A stretch of DNA of 64,000 nucleotides from Microbacterium proteolyticum (GTDB lineage: Bacteria; Actinomycetota; Actinomycetes; Actinomycetales; Microbacteriaceae): positions 618,227-682,226 of the forward strand of contig NZ_JACHXY010000003.1 in assembly GCF_014192415.1 (NCBI RefSeq). The letters are read 5' to 3'. Shown here piece by piece: positions 44,600-53,439 of this stretch. Under the pieces are notes generated by a model. It did not search any database, had not been told where the DNA came from, and saw only the letters and a list, made by a program, of their open reading frames with translations. A program made the translations under genes and the position numbers. Position 1 is the first letter of the stretch. Every line of letters begins with the position of its first letter.

Positions 44600-44656
44600 G
44601 GTGTCATGACGAATTGATCACGGGTGTTGACACCGGTGACATGGTGGCCGTACCGT
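44600..44656 (+). promoter_or_regulatory. promoter and operators of the FrcK-like ABC operon
   Basis: A consensus -35 TTGACA (44627-44632) and TACCGT (44651-44656) are 18 bp apart. The -35 is inside TGACACCGGTGAC (44628-44640), a motif also found before the kinase-HAD gene at 59201. A partial inverted copy GGTGTCA is at 44600-44606. A LacI-type protein is the expected binder. The leader to the GTG start is about 85 nt. Confidence 0.65.
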
Positions 44657-44748
44657 AACCGGAGTTCGACCGGTGAACCCCACCGCAAACCGCTTCGCCG
44701 ACGCAGCACTCCCGATGTGCGGCGCCGCCCGGAAGGACCCACAGAGCC

Positions 44749-45447
44749 GTGACCCACACTTCGGAGACCGCCGCGACCCCGGCTGCCGCGCCCGTGCGCA
44801 TCGACGACCTCGTCGATCGTGCCCGCACGCTCGCCGCGGCCGGCGAGCGTCGGGTGCTGGGTATCGCCGGTACCCCCGGGGCGGGCAAGTCCACCGTCAG
44901 TGACGCGTTGCTCGAAGCCCTCGGCGACGCCGCGATCCTCGTCGGCATGGACGGCTTCCACCTCGCCAACGAGGAGCTCGTACGCCTCGGTCGGAGGGAG
45001 CGCAAAGGCGCCCCCGACACGTTCGACGTCGCGGGCTACATCGCCCTCCTCGACCGCATCCGTGCCGGTCACGCGGTCTATGCCCCTCGCTTCGACCGCA
45101 GCCTCGAGGAGTCCATCGGCTCGGCGGTGCTCGTGCCCGCCGACGTGCCCCTCGTCATCACCGAGGGCAACTACCTGCTGCACGACCGGTTCGGGTGGGA
45201 TGCCGTGGCATCCCGCCTCGACGAGGTCTGGTTCCTGGATGTCGACGCCGCGGAGCGTCGCGAGCGGCTCGTGACACGCCGCCTCTCCCACGACCACCCC
45301 CACGACGAGGCCGTCGCATGGGTTCGCGACGTCGACGAGGCCAACGCCGCCATCGTCGAGCGCGGACGCCACCGCGCCCACCTCGTCGTCACCGTCTCCG
45401 AGGCCCCCGCCGGGGCCCTCGGCCACCACGAAGGAGCTGCTTCATGA
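44749..45447 (+). CDS. FrcK-like nucleoside/sugar kinase family protein
   Basis: 232 aa P-loop kinase of the uridine kinase/PanK fold. Walker A is GTPGAGKST (41-49), and DGFHLANEEL and ITEGNYLL are the family motifs. Proteins of this group are annotated as FrcK in fructose ABC operons of rhizobia, where the phosphorylated substrate is not firmly settled. GTG 44749 has GGAAGGA 12 nt upstream. It overlaps the ABC ATPase gene by 4 bases. Confidence 0.85.
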   Translation: MTHTSETAATPAAAPVRIDDLVDRARTLAAAGERRVLGIAGTPGAGKSTVSDALLEALGDAAILVGMDGFHLANEELVRLGRRERKGAPDTFDVAGYIALLDRIRAGHAVYAPRFDRSLEESIGSAVLVPADVPLVITEGNYLLHDRFGWDAVASRLDEVWFLDVDAAERRERLVTRRLSHDHPHDEAVAWVRDVDEANAAIVERGRHRAHLVVTVSEAPAGALGHHEGAAS

Positions 45448-46220
45448 GCACCACCACGACCGTGCCCGTGCTGCAGGCGCGGGGTCTGTCCCGTCAATTC
45501 GGTCATGTCCGCGCCCTCAACAACGTCGATTTCGAGGTCTATCCCGGGGAGGTCACCGCCCTGATCGGTGACAACGGTGCCGGGAAGTCGACGCTCGTGA
45601 AGGCCCTGTCGGGAAACCTCGCCATCGACGAGGGCGAGATCCTCTTCGACGGCACCCCGATCGAGATGTCCAACCCGCAGGTCGCCTCCGCCCTCGGCAT
45701 CGAAACGGTGTACCAGGACCTCGCCCTCGCCCCCCACCTGGACCCGGTGCAGAACATGTACCTGGGCCGCGAGATCCGCCGCCCCGGACTCGCCGGGGCG
45801 CTGGGGTTCATGAAGACCAAAGACATGGCCGTCGCCTCCCGCGCCGCGTTCGACGAACTCGGCGCCACCGTCCGCTCCCTCACCTCCCCCGTGGGGGAGA
45901 TGTCCGGCGGGCAGCGTCAAGCGATCGCCATCGCCCGCGCCGTGCACTGGGCCGGACGCCTCGTCTTCCTCGACGAACCCACCGCCGCCCTGGGCGTGCG
46001 CCAGACCAAGAACGTCCTCGAAACGATCCGCCGCGTCCGCGACAAAGGCATCGCCGTGGTGCTCATCTCCCACTCCATGCCCCACGTGATGGACGTATGC
46101 GACCGCATCCAAGTCCTGCGCCTGGGCACCCGCGTGGCCAACATCGACGCGAAGAACACCTCCATGGAAGAACTCGTCGGGCTCATGACCGGCGCCGTCA
46201 CGAAGGACGACCAGAAATGA
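45444..46220 (+). CDS. single-domain sugar ABC ATPase (FrcA-like)
   Basis: 258 aa. Walker A GDNGAGKST (42-50), signature MSGGQRQAIAIARA and Walker B LVFLDEPTAALG are all intact. Single-domain ATPases of this CUT2 branch (as FrcA) work as homodimers with an RbsC-type permease. AAGGAG at 45431-45436 sets the start, which overlaps the kinase stop (ATGA). Confidence 0.92.
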   Translation: MSTTTTVPVLQARGLSRQFGHVRALNNVDFEVYPGEVTALIGDNGAGKSTLVKALSGNLAIDEGEILFDGTPIEMSNPQVASALGIETVYQDLALAPHLDPVQNMYLGREIRRPGLAGALGFMKTKDMAVASRAAFDELGATVRSLTSPVGEMSGGQRQAIAIARAVHWAGRLVFLDEPTAALGVRQTKNVLETIRRVRDKGIAVVLISHSMPHVMDVCDRIQVLRLGTRVANIDAKNTSMEELVGLMTGAVTKDDQK

Positions 46221-47299
46221 GCCTCACCAGCCCTCCGACCGAGACGGTCGCCATCGGCACCCTCGACAACCAGAAGGCGAACCCTGTCGCGGCAGTGCTG
46301 CGCACTCAGGCGTTCCAGATCTTGCTGGTGCTGCTGGCCATCATCATCGTCTTCAGCATCCTCGCGCCGGAGTCGTTCGCCCAGTGGTCGAACTTCCGCC
46401 TGATCATCCAGAACGCCTCGATCCTCGCCGTGCTCGCGGTCGGCATGACCTACGTCATCATCACCGCCGGCATCGACCTGTCGGTCGGCTCGGTGCTCGT
46501 GTTCTCGGGCGTCGTCTCCGCACTCGTCATGCGAGCTCTCGGCGGAGAAGGCTGGGGTGTCGCGACGGTCGGAATCATCGTCGCCGTGCTGAGCGGTGTC
46601 TGCTGGGGCCTGCTCAACGGCTTCCTGATCGCGAAGGCGAAGATCCCGCCGCTCATCGTCACCCTCGGTTCGCTCGGCATGGCGCTGGGTCTCGCGCAGA
46701 TCCTCACCGGCGGTGTCGATGTGCGCGACGTGCCCACCGTGCTGACGGTCTCGATCGGCTACGGCAACGTGTTCGGATCCGTGCCGATCATCAGCGTCAT
46801 CGCCCTGGTCGTGGTCATCATCGGCGCCATCGTGCTGCACTTCACCCGCTTCGGTCTGTACACCCTCGCCGTCGGATCGAGCGAGATCGCGGCCCGTCGG
46901 GTCGGCGTCAAGGTCGACGCGCAGCTGATCAAGATCTACACGATCTCCGGTGCACTGGCCGGGCTCGGCGGCATCCTGTCGCTCTCGCAGTTCTCCACGA
47001 CCGCCATCGCGGGACAGACTCAGACCAACCTCAACGTCATCGCCGCGGTCGTCATCGGCGGCACCTCGCTGTTCGGCGGCGTCGGCACGATCATGGGCAC
47101 CGTCGTCGGTCTGTTCATCCCCGCGGTGCTGCAGAACGGCTTCGTCATCACCGGCGTGCAGCCGTTCTGGCAGCAGGTCGCCGTCGGCGCCGTGCTGATC
47201 ACCGCCGTGTACGTCGACCAGGTCCGCCGCACCGCCGCGACCCGCGGTAACACCCAAAGCCTCTGGCGCAAGTTCATCAGCGGAGGACGTCGCGGCTGA
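46217..47299 (+). CDS. sugar ABC permease (FrcC/RbsC type)
   Basis: 360 aa with about ten hydrophobic segments. The ITAGIDLSVGSVL motif and GLYTLAVGSSEIAARRVGVKV loop are typical. The start overlaps the ATPase stop (ATGA). With the flanking ATPase and binding protein it forms a complete CUT2 importer, probably for fructose, mannitol or a related polyol given the mannitol dehydrogenase downstream. Confidence 0.92.
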   Translation: MSLTSPPTETVAIGTLDNQKANPVAAVLRTQAFQILLVLLAIIIVFSILAPESFAQWSNFRLIIQNASILAVLAVGMTYVIITAGIDLSVGSVLVFSGVVSALVMRALGGEGWGVATVGIIVAVLSGVCWGLLNGFLIAKAKIPPLIVTLGSLGMALGLAQILTGGVDVRDVPTVLTVSIGYGNVFGSVPIISVIALVVVIIGAIVLHFTRFGLYTLAVGSSEIAARRVGVKVDAQLIKIYTISGALAGLGGILSLSQFSTTAIAGQTQTNLNVIAAVVIGGTSLFGGVGTIMGTVVGLFIPAVLQNGFVITGVQPFWQQVAVGAVLITAVYVDQVRRTAATRGNTQSLWRKFISGGRRG

Positions 47300-47360
47300 G
47301 CCGTGGCGGCATCCCTTCCTCTCCCACCCTTACCAACCCGACACAAGAACGGTGATCACA

Positions 47361-48350
47361 ATGAAGTGGAACAACAAGGCGACCGCACTGACGGTCTTCG
47401 GCATGGCAGCGACCCTGACACTCGCGGGCTGCTCGGGCGGTGCAGCCTCGGGCGGCGCGTCCGGCGGCGCCGAGGACGGGTACAAGATCGCGTTCGTGCA
47501 GGGCGTCGCCGGAGATGAGTTCTACATCTCCATGCAGTGCGGCATCCAGGACGAAGCCGCCAAGGAAGGCGCCACCGTCACCACCCAGGGCCCCGAGAAG
47601 TTCGACCCGACCCTGCAGAAGCCGATCGTCGACGCGATCGTCGCCTCTCAGCCCGACGCTCTGCTGATCGCCCCCACCGACGTGTCGGCCATGCAGGCGC
47701 CGATCGCGGCTGCGGAGGCGGCGGGGATCAAGGTCGTCCTCGTCGACACGACGCTGGAGGATCCTTCGGGTGCGGTGTCGCAGATCTCGTCCGACAACGA
47801 AGGCGGCGGAGCGGCCGCGTTCGAAGCCATCCAGGAAGCCAACCCGAACGGCGGCAAGGTCCTCGTCGTGTCCACCGACCCGGGTGTCTCCACCACCGAC
47901 GCCCGCGCACAGGGCTTCGAAGACGCCGTCGCCAAGGACTCGAAGTTCGAATCCGTTGGGGTGCAGTACTCGCACAACGAGCCCTCCACCGCCGCGGAGA
48001 TCGTCACCGCCGCGCTGCAGAAGGACCCCGACATCGTCGGCATCTTCGCCGCCAACCTGTTCGCCGCCGAAGGCTCCGCCACCGGCGTCCAGCAGGCCGG
48101 CAAGCAGGGCTCGGTCACCATCGTCGGTTTCGACGCCGGCCCCGCCCAGGTGAAGGCCCTCGAAGCCGGCACCGTCCAAGCCCTCGTCGCCCAGGAGCCC
48201 GCCACCATCGGCTCCGACGGTGTCAAGCAGGCCATCGCCGCGCTCAAGGGCGAAGCCACCGAGGAGAAGATCCAGACCGGATTCACCATCCTCACCAAAG
48301 ACAACATCGCCACCGACGGCGCCGACGCCGTCTACAAATCCAGCTGCTGA
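47361..48350 (+). CDS. sugar/polyol ABC substrate-binding lipoprotein (FrcB-like)
   Basis: 329 aa, type I periplasmic-binding fold. The lipobox is LTLAGC with Cys24. ATG 47361 is chosen because GGTGA at 47351-47355 is well spaced; the GTG nine bases upstream is also in frame. The mature start YKIAFVQGVAGDEFYISMQCG and VDTTLEDPSGAVSQISSDN mark the sugar cleft. The message runs into a 128-bp tandem repeat before mtlK. Confidence 0.9.
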   Translation: MKWNNKATALTVFGMAATLTLAGCSGGAASGGASGGAEDGYKIAFVQGVAGDEFYISMQCGIQDEAAKEGATVTTQGPEKFDPTLQKPIVDAIVASQPDALLIAPTDVSAMQAPIAAAEAAGIKVVLVDTTLEDPSGAVSQISSDNEGGGAAAFEAIQEANPNGGKVLVVSTDPGVSTTDARAQGFEDAVAKDSKFESVGVQYSHNEPSTAAEIVTAALQKDPDIVGIFAANLFAAEGSATGVQQAGKQGSVTIVGFDAGPAQVKALEAGTVQALVAQEPATIGSDGVKQAIAALKGEATEEKIQTGFTILTKDNIATDGADAVYKSSC

Positions 48351-48352
48351 CC

Positions 48353-48608
48353 CCCCGGATGCCGGGACCTCGCGCCCTCGCGCCGGGTCCCGGCATCCAC
48401 CCTCCCCGCGTGAGTCGCCCGACTTGGCCGCTTCGGTCCGCCTCGAAGCGACACACTGCGGCAACTCACGCGCACCGCACCCCCGGATGCCGGGACCTCA
48501 AGCACGACGCCGAGGTCCCGGCATCCACCCTCCCCGCGTGAATTGCCCGACTTGGCCGCTTCGGTCCGCCTCGAAGCGACACACTGCGCCAACTCACGCC
48601 TCGAAACC
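48353..48608. repeat. 128-bp tandem duplication between frcB-like gene and mtlK
   Basis: Two copies (48353-48480 and 48481-48608) are highly similar. Each has a terminator-like hairpin (GGATGCCGGGACC paired with its complement) and then a 66-bp palindromic element (48407-48472 and 48535-48600) bounded by CGCGTGA-type inverted ends, with an inner CGCTTCG/CGAAGCG stem. The first copy begins 2 bp after the binding-protein stop. Confidence 0.85.
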
Positions 48609-48620
48609 ACGGAGCCCCGC

Positions 48621-50084
48621 ATGACCGATCTCACCGCCGACGCCCTTCCCTCGCTCGCGGCGAACGTCTCCGTGCCGACCTACGACCGTTCCGCCGTGCG
48701 GGCGCGGATCGTGCACTTCGGCGTCGGCGGGTTCCACCGCGCGCACGAGGCGATGTATCTCGACCGCCTGCTCGAGGCCGGTCACACCGAGTGGGGCCTG
48801 TGCGGCGTCGGCGTGCTCTCGTTCGACGCCCCGATGCGCGATGCCCTTGCCGCGCAAGACGACCTCTACACGCTCGTGACCACCGCCCCCGACGGCTCCT
48901 CCACAGCCCGCGTGGTCGGCTCGATCGTTCAGTACCTCTTCGCCCCCGACGACCCCGAAGCCGTCGTTCGAAAGCTCGCCGATCCCGACACGGCCATCGT
49001 CTCGCTCACCATCACCGAGGGCGGCTACGGCATCGACGACGCGACGGGCACCTACACGCCCCGCGACGAATTGACCCTCGCCGATCTCGACGGTTCCGCT
49101 CCCCCGCGCAGCGTCATGGGTCTGCTGACCGAGGCCCTCCGTCGACGCCGGGATGCCGGCATCCCCGCCTTCACCGTCATGTCGTGCGACAACATCCAGG
49201 GCAACGGCCACGTCGCCCGCGCGGCGCTGCTCGGGTTCGCAGAGCATCGCGACTCCGAGCTCGCCGCCTGGATCGCCGAGAACGTGTCGTTCCCGAACTC
49301 CATGGTCGATCGCATCACCCCGGTCACCACCGACGAGACACGTGCCGCGATCGTCGAGGAGTTCGGCATCCGGGATCGCTGGCCCGTGCGCTCCGAATCG
49401 TTCGAGCAGTGGGTGCTCGAAGACGCCTTCCCCGCGGGTCGGCCCCCGTTCGACGAGGTCGGCGTACAACTCGTCGTCGACGTCGAGCCGTACGAGCTGA
49501 TGAAACTCCGCCTGCTCAACGCCTCGCACCAGGCGATGAGCTACCTCGGGATCCTCTCCGGCGCCGAGTACGTGCACGAGGTGTGCACCGACCCGCTGTT
49601 CGTGTCGTTCCTGCAGGGGTACATGCACCACGAGGCCATCCCCACCCTTCGCCCGGTGCCGGGCATCGACCTCGACGCCTACTGCGACCAGCTCATCGAG
49701 CGGTTCGGCAGCGAGGCCATCCGCGACACGCTCGCGCGACAGGTCGTCGACGGCTCCGACCGGCTGCCGAAGTTCCTGTTGCCGGTCGTGCGCGAGCAGC
49801 TCGCCGCCGGCGGACGCATCGACCACGCCGCCCTCGTCCTCGCCGGCTGGAGCGTCTTCCTCGAGGGGCGGACCGAGTCGGGTGAACCGACACCCGCGGT
49901 CGACAGCCGCCTCGACGAGCTGCGCAGGATCGTCGCCGCGGACCCCGCGTCACTGCTCGACTATGCGCCCGTCTTCGGCGACCTCGGGCAGAACGTGCGT
50001 CTGCGCGAGGCCTTCCTCGCCGCGCGCGCTTCGTTGACCGGGCACGGGGCACGCGGGGCGATGGCCCAGGTCGTCGGCGCCTGA
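48621..50084 (+). CDS. mannitol 2-dehydrogenase (long-chain polyol dehydrogenase)
   Basis: 487 aa. It oxidises D-mannitol, or related polyols such as D-arabitol, to the 2-ketose with NAD. Lys295, Asn300 and His303 (KLRLLNASH) match the catalytic positions of the Pseudomonas mannitol dehydrogenase. HFGVGGFHRAHEA is the cofactor region and SCDNIQGNG is conserved. ATG 48621 has GGAG upstream. Following an FrcB-like importer, it would turn imported mannitol into fructose. Confidence 0.92.
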   Translation: MTDLTADALPSLAANVSVPTYDRSAVRARIVHFGVGGFHRAHEAMYLDRLLEAGHTEWGLCGVGVLSFDAPMRDALAAQDDLYTLVTTAPDGSSTARVVGSIVQYLFAPDDPEAVVRKLADPDTAIVSLTITEGGYGIDDATGTYTPRDELTLADLDGSAPPRSVMGLLTEALRRRRDAGIPAFTVMSCDNIQGNGHVARAALLGFAEHRDSELAAWIAENVSFPNSMVDRITPVTTDETRAAIVEEFGIRDRWPVRSESFEQWVLEDAFPAGRPPFDEVGVQLVVDVEPYELMKLRLLNASHQAMSYLGILSGAEYVHEVCTDPLFVSFLQGYMHHEAIPTLRPVPGIDLDAYCDQLIERFGSEAIRDTLARQVVDGSDRLPKFLLPVVREQLAAGGRIDHAALVLAGWSVFLEGRTESGEPTPAVDSRLDELRRIVAADPASLLDYAPVFGDLGQNVRLREAFLAARASLTGHGARGAMAQVVGA

Positions 50085-50229
50085 CCGCGGTCGGTGGGCG
50101 GGCCTCGGTCCCTTCCGCCCGCTCAGGAACGGCGCCGAACGCCCGAGTGACTGCGCCCCGCACCCACTTACGGGCTCGAGAACCTCACGGCACGCGGGGG
50201 CGACCGCGACCAGCGGATGCGAGACGGAC

Positions 50230-51405
50230 TCAGGAACCCGCGACGCCGGCTCGACCATCGTGCGCGTTCGCCCGCGGCGACAGCACGCGCAGGAACCCCG
50301 CGATGGCGTCGTGGAAACGCTCGGGTTCCTGGTTGGCCTCGTTGCAGTGACCGCTCGCGTCGAAGGCGATCAGCTCGGCATCCGGATGCCGTTCGACGTA
50401 CGCCTCCGACCCCGAGAACGGCACCACGGGGTCGACGCGACTGTGCAGGATCAGCGTCGGGATGCGCGGCCCGGGGCGGTGACCGCCCACCCAGGTGAGC
50501 GCGCGGGCGTCGACGGTCTCGATGAGGCCGAGCGCACGGGCGCCGATCGGGCTGCCCAGCACGCGCATCGACGCGGCCGCGATCGAGCGCGGGAGGTGGG
50601 CTCCGGCGACGGCGTTCTCGACGACCCGCGTCCAATCCAGCGCCGGGGCGACCAGCACGAGTCCGGTCACCGTGCCGCGGTGGGGTGACTCCTCGAGCGC
50701 GAGCATCGCGATCGTCCCGCCCATCGACCACGCCACCAAGACGATCTCGCGGGCACCGCTCGAGATCGCGTAGGCGATCGCGTCGTCCACGTCGCGCCAC
50801 TCGCGCGTGCCGAGGCTCGAGGGAAGGGTGTCGGCGGGCGCGCACTCCTCGTCGCCCGCGTACGACACCACGAGCGACATCCACCCGGCATCCGTCGTCG
50901 CCGGTGCCGAACGGAGGGCACCGTTGCGACTGGAGCGCAGACCGTGCACGTGGATCGTCCACCGTCCGTCGGCCGCTCCCCGATCGCCGATCTCCCACGC
51001 CGCGGCGGTTCCGCCGCGACGAAGCGGAACGGCGACATGGCGGGTGGGGCCGACGTCTTCGGGGGCGTCGATGTTCTGCGACGTCCACGCCGCCACCGCA
51101 TCGCCGTCGCCGAGCCCCTCGGGCCGGGCGAGGATCGTGCGGACGACCCTGTCGCGATCGACCCGCACGATGTCGCCCACCATCAGGTGCGAACCGTCGT
51201 CGAGGCGCAGCCCGTACGTGCCGGGTTCACGACTGTCGGCGGTCGCGGGCACCGACACCGTGTCGCCCTCGATGGTGACCGGTGCGAAGACCTTCGGCGC
51301 GCGCGGAGCGACGAGTCGGCGGGCGACGTACCCGGCGAGGGCGGTGTGGGCGGCGAGGACCGTGCCCGCGGCGACGGCGGTCCCGACGGCGATGGATCGG
51401 ATCAT
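50230..51405 (-). CDS. membrane-anchored alpha/beta hydrolase
   Basis: 391 aa. One N-terminal helix (residues 4-26) should anchor it. A beta-rich region of about 100 residues precedes the hydrolase domain. The triad reads Ser227 (VAWSMGG), Asp326 (LHSRVDPVVPF) and His354 (ASGHCN). The substrate is unknown. The ATG overlaps the stop of the upstream seven-helix protein (ATGA), so it is the last member of a four-gene overlapping cassette. Confidence 0.85.
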   Translation of the reverse strand: MIRSIAVGTAVAAGTVLAAHTALAGYVARRLVAPRAPKVFAPVTIEGDTVSVPATADSREPGTYGLRLDDGSHLMVGDIVRVDRDRVVRTILARPEGLGDGDAVAAWTSQNIDAPEDVGPTRHVAVPLRRGGTAAAWEIGDRGAADGRWTIHVHGLRSSRNGALRSAPATTDAGWMSLVVSYAGDEECAPADTLPSSLGTREWRDVDDAIAYAISSGAREIVLVAWSMGGTIAMLALEESPHRGTVTGLVLVAPALDWTRVVENAVAGAHLPRSIAAASMRVLGSPIGARALGLIETVDARALTWVGGHRPGPRIPTLILHSRVDPVVPFSGSEAYVERHPDAELIAFDASGHCNEANQEPERFHDAIAGFLRVLSPRANAHDGRAGVAGS

Positions 51406-52328
51406 GCGCGAACTCCCGTGGGCTGTCGAGTGAGGTGGGCGTCGACGTCGTCGAGCAGTGCACGCTGTTCGGCGGTCAACGGCGATGACGTGGCGATCGC
51501 GGCGTCTTCGACGGCGACCCGCAGCGCGTGGAGCCTGCTGTCGACGGGGGCGTCGGACGACACGGTGGCCAGGCGCTGCACGCCTCGTTGGCGCGCCAGA
51601 TCGCCCAGACGTCGCAGCAGTCTCTCGCCCCGGCGACGGATGCACGTCGCCGCGCGCGACGCCCGCAGCATCCCCACGACGAAGGCCACGACACCGGGGT
51701 AGAACAGGGGGTCGAAGAGGGCGCCCACCACGTCGTTCGACTGGAAGAACCGGGTCATCGTGAGATCGACGATCTCACTGACGCAGCCGAGGACGATACC
51801 GACGGCGCCCGCGCGGAAGAACGGCCGCACACCGGGGAGCGACCCCTTCGCCGAGCGGAAGAGGAGTGCCCCCACCAGCGCGATCCCCGCCATGTGCACG
51901 ACGCCGTAGAGCCACGCGCCCGTCGAGGTGACCGCCGCGTTCTCGACGAAGTGGAACGACGACGACCCGCGCTCGGGCATGGCGACGAAGAAGACGACGG
52001 CGAACAGGATGCCGAGGAACGCGGGGAAGCTCCACCGCAGCGTGTGCACCCGCGCGGTGACGGGGGCGGTGCCCGCCTGGATGCCGAGCCACAGCGACAC
52101 CATCGTGAGGACGTTCTGCACGAGCTTGAGCACGTTCGTCCCGCCGAGCAGCGCATCGAGCGCGGGGAGCGGGATGATCGTCCCCTGCGTGAGCAGTGCG
52201 ATCACGCCGACCAGCGCCCCCAGCCAGCCGATCCGCGCCCGCGGGAACCGCCATGCCGCGCGCGCCCGACCGACGACGACCGCCAGGAGCCCGGCGAGCG
52301 CCACGTCGATCAGGACGACGGTCACCAC
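51402..52328 (-). CDS. seven-helix membrane protein (MAB_1171c/DUF6545-like topology)
   Basis: 308 aa. Seven hydrophobic segments lie at about residues 3-20, 33-52, 65-85, 98-117, 138-157, 170-190 and 205-222. A cytosolic, arginine-rich C-terminal domain of about 85 residues (RASRAATCIRRRGERLLRRLGDLARQ...) follows. This topology and the ImmA/IrrE neighbour fit a family common in actinobacteria and still uncharacterised; assignment to it is by resemblance. It overlaps the protease gene by 7 bases and the hydrolase gene by 4. Confidence 0.8.
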   Translation of the reverse strand: MVTVVLIDVALAGLLAVVVGRARAAWRFPRARIGWLGALVGVIALLTQGTIIPLPALDALLGGTNVLKLVQNVLTMVSLWLGIQAGTAPVTARVHTLRWSFPAFLGILFAVVFFVAMPERGSSSFHFVENAAVTSTGAWLYGVVHMAGIALVGALLFRSAKGSLPGVRPFFRAGAVGIVLGCVSEIVDLTMTRFFQSNDVVGALFDPLFYPGVVAFVVGMLRASRAATCIRRRGERLLRRLGDLARQRGVQRLATVSSDAPVDSRLHALRVAVEDAAIATSSPLTAEQRALLDDVDAHLTRQPTGVRA

Positions 52329-52792
52329 GATGACTCGGCGATGCGCGGGGTGCCGTAGAGCACGCGGGCGATGACGTGCGCGACGTGCTCGGCGACCAGT
52401 TCGGCCTCGAACTCGGGAGTGGTCAAAGTGGGGTCGTCGTGGGGCGACACCGAGGACCGCTCGTGCAGCGCGCCGCTGCAGTGCTCGTCGTCGAGCAGGT
52501 GACCGAGCTCATGGGACGCGGCGAACTGGCGGTAGAGCGCCGGATCCGACGCCCGGACGTGGATGCTGCCCTCGCGCCGATCGGCGAAGACGGTGAGGAA
52601 GCCGGTGAGCGTGCCCCACCCCCGGGTGTCGGTCTCTTCCACCACGCGGAGGCGGATGTCCACGGCCTTCTCGACCGCGCGGACGATGTCGGCGAAGTCC
52701 ATGCCGCCCGTGATGCCGGCACGCTCGACGGCGCGATCCGTGCGCGCGCGCACGCGCCGCATCATCTCGCCCGCTTCCCCTCCGCCGTTCAT
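52322..52792 (-). CDS. ImmA/IrrE-family metallopeptidase
   Basis: 156 aa. The zinc motif is HELGH at residues 94-98 (ASHELGHLLDDEHC); an Glu-rich helix (EFEAELVAEH, 127 on) should supply the third ligand. ImmA cleaves the XRE repressor ImmR, and IrrE/PprI cleaves DdrO, so the XRE protein encoded just upstream is the expected substrate. The start overlaps the XRE stop (ATGA). The protein is compact with no extra sensor domain. Confidence 0.88.
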   Translation of the reverse strand: MNGGGEAGEMMRRVRARTDRAVERAGITGGMDFADIVRAVEKAVDIRLRVVEETDTRGWGTLTGFLTVFADRREGSIHVRASDPALYRQFAASHELGHLLDDEHCSGALHERSSVSPHDDPTLTTPEFEAELVAEHVAHVIARVLYGTPRIAESSW

Positions 52793-53433
52793 CGCGTGGG
52801 CGGCCCGCTGCGCAGCGACTGAGCGATGGCCCGCAGGGCATCGGGAGACATCTGCCCGAGGGCCCGGAACTGGATGCTGCTGGCGCCCGCGGCCCGCATG
52901 GCCTCGCGCAGTTCGAGCTCCGCCTCGGTGCGGTCGGTCACGGTCTCGTCGGTGTAGTCGGTGAGGTACTCGGTGGGGACGTCGGCCCAGTGCGTGATGA
53001 GGCGCAGCACCTCTTCATCGAGGACCACGGTGTGCGAGGCGGCGGCGAGCAGCGTCCGGGCGTTGTCGGACAGCAGCGGGTCGATCTCTTCGAGGTGACG
53101 CACCAGCTCGTCTTCGGTGGAGGCCTGGCTCTCGATCAGACGGCGGACGCGGGTGACGAGCGGACCCGCGGGCACGCGCATCTCGATGCGCGTCGTCGTC
53201 TCGGGGCTCGCGACCTCTTCGGGCGTGACCCCGAGGGCGGCGGCGAGGGCTTCGATGTCGTTCGTGTTGTACGGCAGCGAGAATCCGGCTCGCGACTGGT
53301 AGTAGCTCTTCGTCATTCCGGCGCGACTGAGCAGCTCGCCGACGGTGAGCCCGTTCGCTCTCCGCAGGCGGTCCACATTCGCCACCACTCGACGGGAGTA
53401 CCGGGAGGGTGGTCCGACAGCGCCGCGACCCAC
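52789..53433 (-). CDS. XRE-family regulator paired with ImmA/IrrE protease
   Basis: 214 aa. The HTH is at about residues 15-70 (VANVDRLRRANGLTVGELLSRAGMTKSYYQSR...NDIEALAAALGVTPEEV). The C-terminal 130 residues are helical and acidic and may include the dimer and cleavage region. GTG 53433 is a leaderless start with TACGAT 6 nt before it. A TTGTAATTACAA palindrome about 38-49 bp upstream of the start would suit autoregulation. First gene of the four-gene cassette. Confidence 0.85.
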   Translation of the reverse strand: MGRGAVGPPSRYSRRVVANVDRLRRANGLTVGELLSRAGMTKSYYQSRAGFSLPYNTNDIEALAAALGVTPEEVASPETTTRIEMRVPAGPLVTRVRRLIESQASTEDELVRHLEEIDPLLSDNARTLLAAASHTVVLDEEVLRLITHWADVPTEYLTDYTDETVTDRTEAELELREAMRAAGASSIQFRALGQMSPDALRAIAQSLRSGPPTR

Positions 53434-53439
53434 GTGACG

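Noticed and set aside
50096..50120. GGGCGG/CCGCCC pair after mtlK
   Set aside because: Only a 6-bp stem with a 13-nt loop; could occur by chance at this GC content.
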